Part shown: piece by piece, positions 52,088 to 61,079 of the stretch
How the letters are laid out: each line of letters starts with the position of its first letter
Position numbering within the stretch: the first letter of the stretch is position 1
Origin: Opitutaceae bacterium TAV5
Lineage (GTDB): Bacteria > Verrucomicrobiota > Verrucomicrobiia > Opitutales > Opitutaceae
Assembly (NCBI GenBank): GCA_000242935.3
Contig: CP007053.1
Span: forward strand, 2,899,001-2,963,000
Direction of reading: 5' to 3'
DNA: 64,000 nt
Notes under the pieces: generated by a model
Database searches by the model: none
What the model was told of the DNA's origin: nothing
Seen by the model: the letters and a program-made list of their open reading frames with translations, nothing else
Made by a program: the position numbers and the translations under genes

Positions 52088-53128
52088 ATGAAAAGTAATA
52101 AATATTCTGTCATCCTGGGAAATCTGGGGAACACCTGTGATCGTTTCCTTCCTACCGGTTACAAATCGCAACCGACGAAGGCGGAGATGATCCGGCAGGC
52201 CGCTTCGATCGAAGGGCTGGGAGGACTGGAACTGGTCGGGGGCTGGGATGTGACCCCCGAAAACGCCCGCGAAATGCATTCGCTGATGAGCGATCACGGT
52301 CTGGCCTGCGTTTCGATCATACCGGACTTCTTTTCACGGAGTGTCTGGGGGTCGGGCAGCTTTTGTTCCCGGGATGCGAACGTGCGCAAGCTCGCGCTGG
52401 AGGAGGGGCACCGGGCGGCCGAGGTTGCGAGCCTGATGGGATGTCCGTTACTCAACCTGTGGCTGGGGCAGGATGGTTATGATTATCCGTTGCAGTCCGA
52501 CTTCGGAAGCCAGCGGCAATGGATGCTGGAAGGAATCCGCTCCCTGGCCGGGGCGTGGCCGGCGTTGAAATTTGCCTTGGAATACAAGGTCAAGGAGCCG
52601 CGGGTGCGTTCGTTTCATGCTCGTGCGGCGGACACACTGCTGATGGCCCGGGAGACGGACTTGCCAAACGTGGGGGTGTGCATCGACGTGGGGCACGCTT
52701 TTGCGGCGGAGGAGAATGTCGCCGAGTCGGCCTGGCTGCTCAACCACTACGGCAACAAGCTGTTTCACATGCACTACAATGACAACTACGGTCATTGGGA
52801 CGACGATATGATCGTCGGCAGTGTGCACCTCGTGCACTACATCGAGCTCTACTATTGGCTCCGCAAGATCGGATATGAGGGCTGGCACTCCATGGACCAG
52901 TATCCTTATCGCGAAGACGGCGTGCGCGCGGTATCCGAGAGCATCGCATTCCTGCAATCGCTCGAACGAAGCCTGACAACTGAACGGCTGGCGGAGATCG
53001 GGGCATTGCTGGCCAAGGGAGACGCCACGAAATCAACCCGCTGGATGCGCGAGTTTGTGTTTGGCCGTCACGAGCCTGCTTTTGCCGGGGAGCAAGCCTT
53101 TGCCGAGGCGGCCTGCGCTGTTCGGTAG
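52088..53128 (+). CDS. Sugar isomerase/epimerase, xylose-isomerase-like TIM barrel (locus D)
   Basis: The 346-residue enzyme shows the metal-binding set of this fold: FALEYKVKEPR (Glu), VGVCIDVGHAF (Asp, His), LFHMHYNDNYGHWDDD (His, Asp) and GWHSMDQYPYRED at the end of the barrel. NLWLGQDGYDYPLQSDFG is a segment I associate with rhamnose-type isomerases. In context (symporter before it, GH78 rhamnosidase in the same regulon), L-rhamnose isomerisation is likely but unproven. It is cotranscribed with the symporter and ends before a strong terminator. Confidence 0.85.
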   Translation: MKSNKYSVILGNLGNTCDRFLPTGYKSQPTKAEMIRQAASIEGLGGLELVGGWDVTPENAREMHSLMSDHGLACVSIIPDFFSRSVWGSGSFCSRDANVRKLALEEGHRAAEVASLMGCPLLNLWLGQDGYDYPLQSDFGSQRQWMLEGIRSLAGAWPALKFALEYKVKEPRVRSFHARAADTLLMARETDLPNVGVCIDVGHAFAAEENVAESAWLLNHYGNKLFHMHYNDNYGHWDDDMIVGSVHLVHYIELYYWLRKIGYEGWHSMDQYPYREDGVRAVSESIAFLQSLERSLTTERLAEIGALLAKGDATKSTRWMREFVFGRHEPAFAGEQAFAEAACAVR

Positions 53129-53142
53129 CCGGACGACCAAGT

Positions 53143-53184
53143 CCACAAGAAAGCCGCCTCTTCCCGGAGGCGGCTTCTTTGTGG
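53143..53184 (+). terminator. Terminator after the symporter-isomerase operon
   Basis: A long stem, CCACAAGAAAGCCGCCTC with its near-complement GGAGGCGGCTTCTTTGTGG around a TTCCC loop, 15 bp after the isomerase stop. A short T-rich run is inside the right arm. It lies between convergent genes and may work in both directions. Confidence 0.8.
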
Positions 53185-53259
53185 ATGCGCACTACTTGTT
53201 CACTACTCGTGCAAGATGAGGAGCGCCAGCGAAACGCGGTCTCCCTTCGTCTTGCCAAG

Positions 53260-54048
53260 TCAGGCGGAGCGGCGGCGGCGCCAAGCGACCAGTGCCAGCG
53301 CGCCAAGCCCGATCATGGCGCCCCAGGTGGAAGGCTCCGGGATGGCGGTGAAAGAAATATCATCGTAATACGCCGCAGTGTTGGTGCCACCCAGCCAACC
53401 GGCGGCAAATGTGATTTGCGACGCTTCGAGGTTGATTCCACTGTCAATCAGCGCCTGTCCAGTTAACGAAAGGATCACCGTGCTATTAAGGCTCATAACC
53501 AAACTGTTGGCAGCCTTATCGAATGAAATGTTGAAGTTGTTCCAATTCCCTGGCGTGAAGCTGGCACTGGTATATGTAACGCTTTGGACGTTTGTCCCGC
53601 TGGCATTACGGATCTGTAGGGCGGTGGCACTGATACCCAGGGCGAAATTACCAAAACCGATGCTGTAGCTTACGGTTCCGGCAGTGTGTTTAAACCAGAA
53701 ATCCAGACTGCCGGCGGACACGGTTTCCCCCAGGGAATAAGTGGCCGAAGGTGTGTAAGCTGCCGCAGTATCATGTATGTATAGGCTCTGAGAACCGCCT
53801 GGGGTATGATTGTCACCATTGCTGATCACCACGCTGGTTCCGGAATTGTTACCTGTCCACCCGGCCTGGGCCGTGGGAGTCAGCACGGTGTTTACGGTCC
53901 ACCCCTCGAAGTTTTCGTTGAACCAGGGGTCCGCTTGAGCGGTGAATGGCAATACGAGTGCAGCTATGAACAAACAGGCTGCATTTGAGTTCACGAAAGT
54001 TCGATTATACACTCCGTTTTTCTTATTGTTTTGGGATGTGAGTTTCAT
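53260..54048 (-). CDS. PEP-CTERM protein (locus D)
   Basis: A 262-residue exported protein. The signal peptide has its hydrophobic core near residues 24-36 (CLFIAALVLPFTAQAD). The body is a concanavalin/LamG-like beta-sandwich (WFNENFEGW, DFWFKHTAGTVSYSIGFGNF, WNNFNISFDKAANSLVMSLN, YYDDISFTAI). The sorting signal is IPEPSTWGAMIG with a hydrophobic helix and RRRRSA tail. The ATG at 54048 is preferred to an upstream TTG. It follows the pseudopilin by 46 bp in the same direction, mirroring loci A-C with the order reversed. Glycan binding is inferred from the fold. Confidence 0.9.
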   Translation of the reverse strand: MKLTSQNNKKNGVYNRTFVNSNAACLFIAALVLPFTAQADPWFNENFEGWTVNTVLTPTAQAGWTGNNSGTSVVISNGDNHTPGGSQSLYIHDTAAAYTPSATYSLGETVSAGSLDFWFKHTAGTVSYSIGFGNFALGISATALQIRNASGTNVQSVTYTSASFTPGNWNNFNISFDKAANSLVMSLNSTVILSLTGQALIDSGINLEASQITFAAGWLGGTNTAAYYDDISFTAIPEPSTWGAMIGLGALALVAWRRRRSA

Positions 54049-54094
54049 TGTGTCTGTATTCGTTTTCAAACAGTTGGTGAAGCGTTTGTAATGG

Positions 54095-54907
54095 TTAGGG
54101 TTGATATCTGATTTTGCCGGTGGGTGAGGTGGAGTTAATGTCGCTCCAGTCGATGGTCTCCAGTTTGATTGCCTTCACATGGAAATCTGCGAAGAGGAAA
54201 TTGCAGGGGCCGGAGATGGATTTTGAGCCGTTGACTTGCGCATTGGCCGCCGGGCCAAGTGGCTTGTCGGGGTATGCTCCCGTCAGGTCAAGAATCGCAC
54301 CTATGGCCGATCCGTTGCCCCATACGCCGGAGTAGCGTTCGGCCAGCAGGACCGTGCCGCCAGGCCAAGTGATTGTATCGGCCGGGATACCTCGGTGGCG
54401 GTTGCGGGTGAGGATATTGGGATTGCCACCATAAATGCCCATGGATTCGTTGGGGAGCGCATTAACGTTGTACTCTTTGGGGTCGGTAAACGGACTGTGG
54501 AAAATGGGAGTCCGGTAAGCATCATCGAAAGTCGTGACCCATCCCACTCCGGCTTCATGGCTATTGCGGTCCGTTTTGGGGCCGGGGAGGTCCATGTAAA
54601 CTCCAATACGGTGCATCCATCGGTAGATTCTTCCGTTGGCGTCGGGTCCTGATCCACAGTAGATGCCTTTGTTCTCGGCGAGAAGCATCGCAAAGCCTTG
54701 GCCGCAGGCACGCAGGTTGCCGACGCATGTGACATGCTTGGCTTTGATGCGCGCGGCCCGGATTCCGAAGAAACTGAGAGAGGCAAGGATGCCGATGATC
54801 GCAATGACGGTGAGAAGTTCGATCAGGGTGAAACCTCGCGCGCGTCTGAATATATTTGATGACGATAGGGTTACGTGGGCGGGTGGGATGGATGCAGGGG
54901 ATTTCAT
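54095..54907 (-). CDS. Pseudopilin-like protein (locus D)
   Basis: A 270-residue protein. The prepilin site is Gly25/Phe26 with Glu30 at +5 and the helix GFTLIELLTVIAIIGILASL. The following CVGNLRACGQGFAMLLAENKG is typical of the verrucomicrobial pseudopilins. The C-terminal signature is degenerate (CNFLFADFHVKAI in place of H-X9-DG). The ATG at 54907 fits the short leader. An operator copy lies 68 bp upstream, so the PEP-CTERM/pseudopilin pair is under the locus D regulator. Confidence 0.9.
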   Translation of the reverse strand: MKSPASIPPAHVTLSSSNIFRRARGFTLIELLTVIAIIGILASLSFFGIRAARIKAKHVTCVGNLRACGQGFAMLLAENKGIYCGSGPDANGRIYRWMHRIGVYMDLPGPKTDRNSHEAGVGWVTTFDDAYRTPIFHSPFTDPKEYNVNALPNESMGIYGGNPNILTRNRHRGIPADTITWPGGTVLLAERYSGVWGNGSAIGAILDLTGAYPDKPLGPAANAQVNGSKSISGPCNFLFADFHVKAIKLETIDWSDINSTSPTGKIRYQP

Positions 54908-54974
54908 AGGTTTATTGGGCGGGAAGATAACTGGGCACTTCTGGAGCGATTGGCACGAGTTATCGTGCAAGATA

Positions 54975-54988
54975 TGATACCGATATCA
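54975..54988. promoter_or_regulatory. Locus D operator TGATACCGATATCA, copy 3
   Basis: An exact copy 68 bp upstream of the pseudopilin start, in the 159-bp gap after the LacI gene. It implies that the pseudopilin and PEP-CTERM genes have their own promoter rather than depending on LacI read-through. Confidence 0.7.
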
Positions 54989-55066
54989 ATCAAAAAATCG
55001 TTTTTTCTGATTTTTTGTGATCACCGGTCTTTCGCCTTCGGCGCGAGGCGGGAATCGGGGGAGGAA

Positions 55067-56074
55067 TCAGGTGGATTCGCGGATCACCAGTTCTGCCTCA
55101 TACTGCTGTTTTTGTAAGGTGGGGATGTCGGATTCCGCTTCCAGATGGCGGAGCAACAGGGTAACGATATCAGATACCATTGCCTTCAGGGGTTGCCTGA
55201 CCGTCGTGAGTCCGGGATTGAGGAGGCTGGCTTGGGCGATGTCGTCAAATCCTGTGATGGCAATGTCTTGCGGGATGCGCAGGCCGTTTTCCAGCGCCGC
55301 CTTGATGGCGACCATCGCTATCATGTCGCTTGTGCAGACGATTGCCGTGGGGCGCGATTTGGCGCGCAGCAGCTGGTGGGCGCGCTGGGCGACGCTGTCG
55401 AGCGAAGGGTTGCCTTGCGAGATCCAGGCCGGCTCCGCTGGCAGTCCGGCCTTTTCCAGGGCGGTGCTGAAGCCTTCAAGGCGATTCTTGATGTTCAGGT
55501 TGTCGGCCAGCCCGCCGAGAAAGCCGATGGAGCGGTGTCCCCGGCTGACAAGGTGGCGGATCACCTTGGCAATGGCCCGCTTGTTATCGAGGTAAAGGTG
55601 GTCGTGGGGAATGTCGTGCTGCTGGGCTCCGGTGATGACGACCGGGCGGGACCGTTGCCGGGCCTGCTTCAGCTGTTTTTCGATCTCCCCGGTCATCGCG
55701 CCTTCACTTATGTCCAGAACCAGTCCATCCACATTGTAGGTTCCGAACAGATTGATGGTGGCCTGCATACTGGCGCTTTCGCCGAAGGAACAGCCGATCA
55801 GGCACTGATACTGGCGCGCTGCCAGGGCGTTGTGCATCTCCTGCAAGAATTTGGTGTAAAAGGGATTGTCGATAAAAGGAACCATGATCCCGATGATCCG
55901 GGAGCGTCCGGTGCGTAGATTTGCCGCATTCTGGTTGCGGACGTATCCCAGTTTTTTGGCGCAATCCAGCACCCGGTCCCTGTTTTTTGAGCGGCGGCTG
56001 GAGCCGGCAAGAATCCGCGCCGCCGTCATGGGGGAAACCCCGGCAAGTTCCGCTACTTCGTAAATTGTGGCCAT
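55067..56074 (-). CDS. LacI-family transcriptional regulator (locus D)
   Basis: A 335-residue, full-length LacI protein. It starts MATIYEVAELAGVSPMTAARIL, the helix-turn-helix (about residues 2-23), followed by the hinge NAANLRTGRSRIIGIMVPF and the sensor domain (DNPFYTKFLQEMHNAL, VDGLVLDISEGAM, AIVCTSDMIAMVAIKAAL, DIAITGFDDIAQAS). The start at 56074 is clear. It is the regulator nearest to all four exact TGATACCGATATCA copies and has one in its own upstream region plus a TTGATATCAA palindrome at 56122-56131, so autoregulation is likely. Confidence 0.95.
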   Translation of the reverse strand: MATIYEVAELAGVSPMTAARILAGSSRRSKNRDRVLDCAKKLGYVRNQNAANLRTGRSRIIGIMVPFIDNPFYTKFLQEMHNALAARQYQCLIGCSFGESASMQATINLFGTYNVDGLVLDISEGAMTGEIEKQLKQARQRSRPVVITGAQQHDIPHDHLYLDNKRAIAKVIRHLVSRGHRSIGFLGGLADNLNIKNRLEGFSTALEKAGLPAEPAWISQGNPSLDSVAQRAHQLLRAKSRPTAIVCTSDMIAMVAIKAALENGLRIPQDIAITGFDDIAQASLLNPGLTTVRQPLKAMVSDIVTLLLRHLEAESDIPTLQKQQYEAELVIREST

Positions 56075-56195
56075 AAACCATTCCGGGAAACACCACTTGC
56101 CGTCATGGGGCAAGCCTGCGATTGATATCAACAGAAACAAGAGGTGCGCATCAGATCCTTCTCTTTTAACGAATAAGAATAGTTATTTTAAAATA

Positions 56196-56209
56196 TGATA
56201 CCGATATCA
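56196..56209. promoter_or_regulatory. Locus D operator TGATACCGATATCA, copy 4
   Basis: An exact copy in the divergent gap, 63 bp upstream of the FG-GAP gene and 122 bp from the LacI start. It could control the FG-GAP/GH78/SGNH operon and the regulator itself. Confidence 0.7.
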
Positions 56210-56271
56210 TTTTTTGTTTGCTCATGCCCGGCCATTTCTGCTGATTGCGGGTAAGCTATCTCTTCAAATCC

Positions 56272-58404
56272 ATGAATCGTCCCCCCCTTCTCCCCCTGTC
56301 CGCCTTGTGTTTGTCTGTGCTGGTTGCCGCATTCCCGGCGTTTCTGCCCGCGCAACCGGAGGTGTTCTATGGTTCCGCTGCGGCCAAATCCACGGAACCG
56401 TTGCCGCTGCTGGCGTTCAACCATCCGGACCTGCTTGTGGACCTTGGGGTCGGTCCGTCCGTGCCGCTGCCCGTCGACTATAATGGAGACGGCCTCCTGG
56501 ACTTCGTGCTGATGTGCCCGGCCGTGCCTCACAACGGCACCTGGCTGTCCGAGAACACCGGCATCATCGATCCCCGGACGAACCTGCCGATTTTCAAGCC
56601 GCCGGTCAGAATCGGGAAAACGGTGGACGGGCCGGTGATCTCTTATGCGACCGGGAAACCCGTGGTCACAAGTGTCGGCGCGATGCATCCCAATTTTCTG
56701 CGCAGCCTCTTTTCCGAGCCGGTCAAGCTCCCCGCTCCCAAACGGATTCATCTGGAGCCTGGCATGGTTCGGCAAAACCACTGGCTGCTCGCCGACTACG
56801 ATGGCGATGGCGCCTTGGACCTGATCGTGGGCAACGATTACTGGGGTATCCAAAAATACCCCCACGGGTCCACGAAAACTTACGGCTGGCACGCCGCCTT
56901 CGACGAGAAGGGCAAGTGGACCAACGGCCCCCTGCACGGTTACGTTTACCTCTTGCGCAACACAGGCACGACGGAGGCTCCGCTCTACGCCGCGCCGGTG
57001 ATGATCGAGGCGGGCGGGGAACCCATCGACACGTATGGCATGCCTTCGCCCATGCTCGGGGACTTCCGCGGAACCGGGAAACTCGATATCATCTGCGGCG
57101 AATTTCTCGATGGGTTCACCTTTTATGAAAATATCGGCACGCGCACCGAGCCCCGCTACGCCGCCGGGCGGCGGCTCGGCGTCAGGATGGATCTGTGCAT
57201 GACCAAGCCCGTGGCGGTCGATTTCAACGGCGACGGCCGCCTCGACATCGTGTGCGGCGACGAGGACGGCCGCGTGGCCCTGCTCGAAAACACGGGCAAG
57301 GTGGACAAGGATGGCGCGCCGCAATTCCTGCCGCCGCGTTATTTCCGCCAGTTCGCCGAGTATGTGAACTTTGGCATACTCTCCACCCCCTACGCCTACG
57401 ACTGGGATGGCGACGGGCTGGTGGATATCATCACCGGCTGTAGCGGCGGCTACCTCGGGTTCATCAAAAACCTCGGCGGCAACCCGACGCGCTGGGCGGC
57501 GCCGGTCCTGTTGACGACCGCGGAGGAACCTGTCCCCGGCGCGCCGGTCAACGGCCCCCACCGTAGCGCGCATCCGGATACCGCTTTCCAGGGCAGGATC
57601 ATCCGCGAGCAGGCCGGTTACAACGGCTCGATCCAGGGTCCGGCCGAAGCCAATTGGGGCTACTCCATCGTCTGCGTCGCCGATTGGGACGGGGACGGGC
57701 TGCCCGACCTCATCACCAACGGCATCTGGGGAAAGATTCTCTGGTATCGCAACATCGGGACGCGCACCGAACCGCGCTTGGCTCCTGCCCAGCCGATTGA
57801 GCTGGCGCCGGGGCACACGTCGCCCAAGCCCGCCTGGAACTGGTGGAATCCGCAGGGGCGCGAACTCGTCACCCAGTGGCGCACCATGCCGCAGGCTATC
57901 GACTGGAACGGCGACGGACTCATGGATCTGGTGATGATGGACCACGAAGGCTATCTGGCCTTTTACGAGCGTGCCCGGGCCGAGGACGGCTCGCTGATTC
58001 TCCTTCCGGGCAAGCGGGTGTTCCGGGGGGAGGGCGACAGCGTGTTTGACGAGAGCGGCCGGGTCAAAAAAGGCGAGGAAGGCGTGTCGGGCCTGCTTCG
58101 GCTGAATTTCCGGGACAAGGGCGGCAGCGGTCGCCGGACCTTCTGCATCGTCGATTGGGACGGCGACGGCATCCTCGATCTCATCGTCAACGGAGCCCCC
58201 AGCGCGAACTTGTTGCGCGGCCTCGGCCGAAACGCCGACGGTTTGTGGGCGTTCAAAAACGAGGGGCCACTCAGCCAGTATCGGCTCGCCCACCACGCGA
58301 CCAAGCCCACCGCAGTTGACTGGAACGGAGACGGCATCTTCGACCTGCTCATCGGCGCCGAAGACGGCTTCTTCTATCAGCTCAAAAATCCCCGTTCACG
58401 ATGA
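56272..58404 (+). CDS. Secreted FG-GAP/VCBS-repeat beta-propeller protein (locus D)
   Basis: A 710-residue exported protein with a signal peptide of about 27 residues. It carries nine calcium-binding loops of the type Asp-x-[Asp/Asn/Arg]-Gly-[Asp/Thr]-Gly, for example DYNGDGLLDF, DYDGDGALDL, DFRGTGKLDI, DFNGDGRLDI, DWDGDGLVDI and DWNGDGIFDL, spread over the whole length. This is the pattern of FG-GAP propellers, also seen in some rhamnogalacturonan lyases, but no lyase signature is evident. It is the first gene of the operon; the stop overlaps the GH78 start by 4 bp (ATGA at 58401). A binding or lyase role on rhamnogalacturonan is inferred. Confidence 0.82.
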   Translation: MNRPPLLPLSALCLSVLVAAFPAFLPAQPEVFYGSAAAKSTEPLPLLAFNHPDLLVDLGVGPSVPLPVDYNGDGLLDFVLMCPAVPHNGTWLSENTGIIDPRTNLPIFKPPVRIGKTVDGPVISYATGKPVVTSVGAMHPNFLRSLFSEPVKLPAPKRIHLEPGMVRQNHWLLADYDGDGALDLIVGNDYWGIQKYPHGSTKTYGWHAAFDEKGKWTNGPLHGYVYLLRNTGTTEAPLYAAPVMIEAGGEPIDTYGMPSPMLGDFRGTGKLDIICGEFLDGFTFYENIGTRTEPRYAAGRRLGVRMDLCMTKPVAVDFNGDGRLDIVCGDEDGRVALLENTGKVDKDGAPQFLPPRYFRQFAEYVNFGILSTPYAYDWDGDGLVDIITGCSGGYLGFIKNLGGNPTRWAAPVLLTTAEEPVPGAPVNGPHRSAHPDTAFQGRIIREQAGYNGSIQGPAEANWGYSIVCVADWDGDGLPDLITNGIWGKILWYRNIGTRTEPRLAPAQPIELAPGHTSPKPAWNWWNPQGRELVTQWRTMPQAIDWNGDGLMDLVMMDHEGYLAFYERARAEDGSLILLPGKRVFRGEGDSVFDESGRVKKGEEGVSGLLRLNFRDKGGSGRRTFCIVDWDGDGILDLIVNGAPSANLLRGLGRNADGLWAFKNEGPLSQYRLAHHATKPTAVDWNGDGIFDLLIGAEDGFFYQLKNPRSR

Positions 58405-61079
58405 CCCGACACGCACCGCCTGCGATCGAGCCGCATTGCGACTACGTCGCCTCTCCTCTGGGGATCGACACGCTTTCCCCGCGTCTCGGCTGGCGCTTTC
58501 TGGAGGACGCGCCAGCCTCGTCCCGACGGGGCCGCCGGCAAAGCGCCTGCCAGATCCGCGTGGCTTCCTCACCGGAGCGGCTGGAGACGCCCGATTTGTG
58601 GGACACCGGGAAAACCCCTTCGGACCATTCCTTTGGCATCCCCTATGAAGGCCCGCCGCTCACTTCCCGCCAACGCTGTCACTGGCAGGCGCGGGTATGG
58701 GACGAGCGGGACGTGCCTGGCGCCTGGTGTCCGCCGCAGACTTGGGAGATGGGTCTCCTGTCTCCGGCGGATTGGGCCGCCCGCTGGATCGGATACACCG
58801 GCGGGTGGAATGGCCAGGCACTCTATTTCCGTAGCCGTTTTGCCCTTGGCAAACCCGTCGTTCGCGCCCGCGCCTACATCGCCGGACTGGGCTGCTACGA
58901 ACTGCGGCTGAATGGCCGCAAAGTCGGCGACCACGTCCTCGACCCCGCATGGACCGATTATTCCAGGCGGGTGCTTTACGTCACCCACGACATCGGCGAC
59001 CGCCTGCGGCAGGGCGTCAACGTGGTCGGCGTGATCGTCGGCAATGGCTGGCACGGCCAACCCAAGCTCCTGCTGCAAATCGAGATCACCCACCCGGACG
59101 GCAGCCGGACGCTCGTCGCCACCGAAGGCGGCCACTCCATGATAAACGGCGAATGGTTTGTCTCCAGCGGCCCGATCACGCGCAACAGCATCTACGATGG
59201 CGAGACCTGTGATGCCCGGCTGGAAAAGGACGGCTGGGATTGGCAGGATGTGCGCAGTCCGATGGGCAGCGCCGGACTGCACGACATGTGGCAGACGGCC
59301 GTGGAGGTTCCTCCCCCCGGCGGACGACTTGTCGCCCAGGCGCTGGAGCCGATCAAGATCGTCGAGATCCTGCACCCGGAGCGCCTGACTTCACCCTCCC
59401 CCGGCGTGCATGTGTTCGACGCCGGGCAGAATCTGGCCGGCTGGGCGGAACTGCGCGCGAAGGGCGAACCGGGCACGTGCGTCACCCTGCGCTTTGCCGA
59501 GCACTTGAGCCCGGACGGCACGATAAATCAGGAGAATCTCCAGAAGGCGGCGCAGACGGATGCCTGCATCCTGAAAGGCGGAGAGGCCGGGGAAACATGG
59601 GAACCCCGATTCACGTATCATGGTTTCAGATACGTTCAGGTGGAGGGCTTGCCCGGAGAACCCGCGTCGGACACGCTTGCCCTCAAGCGCGTTCGCTCGG
59701 CGGTGGAGCCGGCCGGAGCCTTCCGCTGTGGCAACGAACTCCTCAATCGCATCGAACAAATGGTCGTCCGCAGCGAGACCGGGAATCTCCACGGCGTGCC
59801 GACTGACTGCCCGCAGCGGGGCGAGCGCCTGGGCTGGCTCAACGACATGACGGTGCGTTCCGAGCAGGCGCTCTACCATTTCCGCCTGCCGCGTTTTTAT
59901 CGGAAATGGATTGCCGACATCGCAGACACGCAAGACGAGGCGGGGAGGATCACCGACACCGCCCCCTTCAAGTGGGGAAAGCGACCCGCCGATCCCGTGT
60001 CGGCCAGCTACCTGCTGGTCGCGTGGCACGTCTGGCTGCACTACGGCGATGACACGATCATTCGTGAGCACCGGGCCGGTTTCGCGCGCTGGGTGAATTA
60101 TCTCCTCTCCCGCAGCGAGGACGGAATTCTCGCGTACAGCAGTTGGGGGGATTGGGCGCCGCCGGTCGCCTTTGCCATCCCGGGCAGCGTTTCCGACGCC
60201 GTCTCTTCGGGCACCCCCGGCCCACTTGTCTCGACCGCGCACCTGCATTGGCAGTTGCGCTTGCTGGCCGACATGGCGCGCGTGCTGGACGATCCGGCAG
60301 AAGCGGCCAGGCGCGAGGCGCAGGCGGCTGCGGTGGCGTCTGCCTTCAACCGAAGTTTCTGGGACGAAGCCGCCGGCGGCTACGGCTCCAACAATCAGGC
60401 GTGCAACGCGATCGCCCTTCACCTCGGATTGGCGCCTGCCGGCCGTATCCCGCGCACGCTTGCCAGCCTCGTGCGCGCCGTCGAGGCGAACGACGGGCAT
60501 CTCAGCACGGGCAACCTCGCCACCAAATACCTGCTGGAAGCGCTTTCCGAGCACGGGCGGACCGACATCGCCTACCGTATCGCTACCCAAACCACCTACC
60601 CGAGTTGGGGCTACATGCTGGAGAACGGGGCGACTACGCTTTGGGAACGATGGGAGCATGTCACGGGCTCCAGGATGAATTCTCATAACCATCCGATGCT
60701 CGGCTCGGTCAGCAGTTGGATGTTCAAATACCTGGCCGGCATCCGGCCCGATCCGGAGGGACCGGGCTTCCGGCGCTTTGTCATCCGGCCCCACCCGGTT
60801 GAGGGTCTGGACTGGGCGGAGGCGGAGTATCGCGCCCTACCGGGTACGATTCGCAGCGCGTGGCGGCGGGACTCCGGTCGGCTGGTGATGCAACTGTCCG
60901 TTCCTCCCAACGCGACGGCGCGGGTGCATGTGCCGTGTGGAGAGGAGTGCGCGATCACGGAACGGGGCATTCCTCTCGCCGCGGTGGATGGGGTCCGGGT
61001 GCTCCCGGCGACTGCCACCGGGCAGGGAGAGACCGTAATCGAGACCGGTTCGGGAGACTATGAACTCACAGTTGGATGA
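58401..61079 (+). CDS. Alpha-L-rhamnosidase, GH78
   Basis: An 892-residue enzyme of the usual GH78 size, with no signal peptide. N-terminal beta domains (SPLGIDTLSPRLGWRF, WIGYTG, YIAGLGCYELRLNGRKVGD, LDPAWTDYSRRVLY) precede the alpha/alpha barrel. Catalytic signatures are TDCPQRGERLGWLND (Asp469, Glu475, Asp482) and ATTLWERWE (Glu749). It removes terminal L-rhamnose from pectin or glycoside fragments, probably after import. Start and stop both overlap the neighbours by 4 bp, so the three genes are translationally coupled under operator copy 4. Confidence 0.95.
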   Translation: MTRHAPPAIEPHCDYVASPLGIDTLSPRLGWRFLEDAPASSRRGRRQSACQIRVASSPERLETPDLWDTGKTPSDHSFGIPYEGPPLTSRQRCHWQARVWDERDVPGAWCPPQTWEMGLLSPADWAARWIGYTGGWNGQALYFRSRFALGKPVVRARAYIAGLGCYELRLNGRKVGDHVLDPAWTDYSRRVLYVTHDIGDRLRQGVNVVGVIVGNGWHGQPKLLLQIEITHPDGSRTLVATEGGHSMINGEWFVSSGPITRNSIYDGETCDARLEKDGWDWQDVRSPMGSAGLHDMWQTAVEVPPPGGRLVAQALEPIKIVEILHPERLTSPSPGVHVFDAGQNLAGWAELRAKGEPGTCVTLRFAEHLSPDGTINQENLQKAAQTDACILKGGEAGETWEPRFTYHGFRYVQVEGLPGEPASDTLALKRVRSAVEPAGAFRCGNELLNRIEQMVVRSETGNLHGVPTDCPQRGERLGWLNDMTVRSEQALYHFRLPRFYRKWIADIADTQDEAGRITDTAPFKWGKRPADPVSASYLLVAWHVWLHYGDDTIIREHRAGFARWVNYLLSRSEDGILAYSSWGDWAPPVAFAIPGSVSDAVSSGTPGPLVSTAHLHWQLRLLADMARVLDDPAEAARREAQAAAVASAFNRSFWDEAAGGYGSNNQACNAIALHLGLAPAGRIPRTLASLVRAVEANDGHLSTGNLATKYLLEALSEHGRTDIAYRIATQTTYPSWGYMLENGATTLWERWEHVTGSRMNSHNHPMLGSVSSWMFKYLAGIRPDPEGPGFRRFVIRPHPVEGLDWAEAEYRALPGTIRSAWRRDSGRLVMQLSVPPNATARVHVPCGEECAITERGIPLAAVDGVRVLPATATGQGETVIETGSGDYELTVG

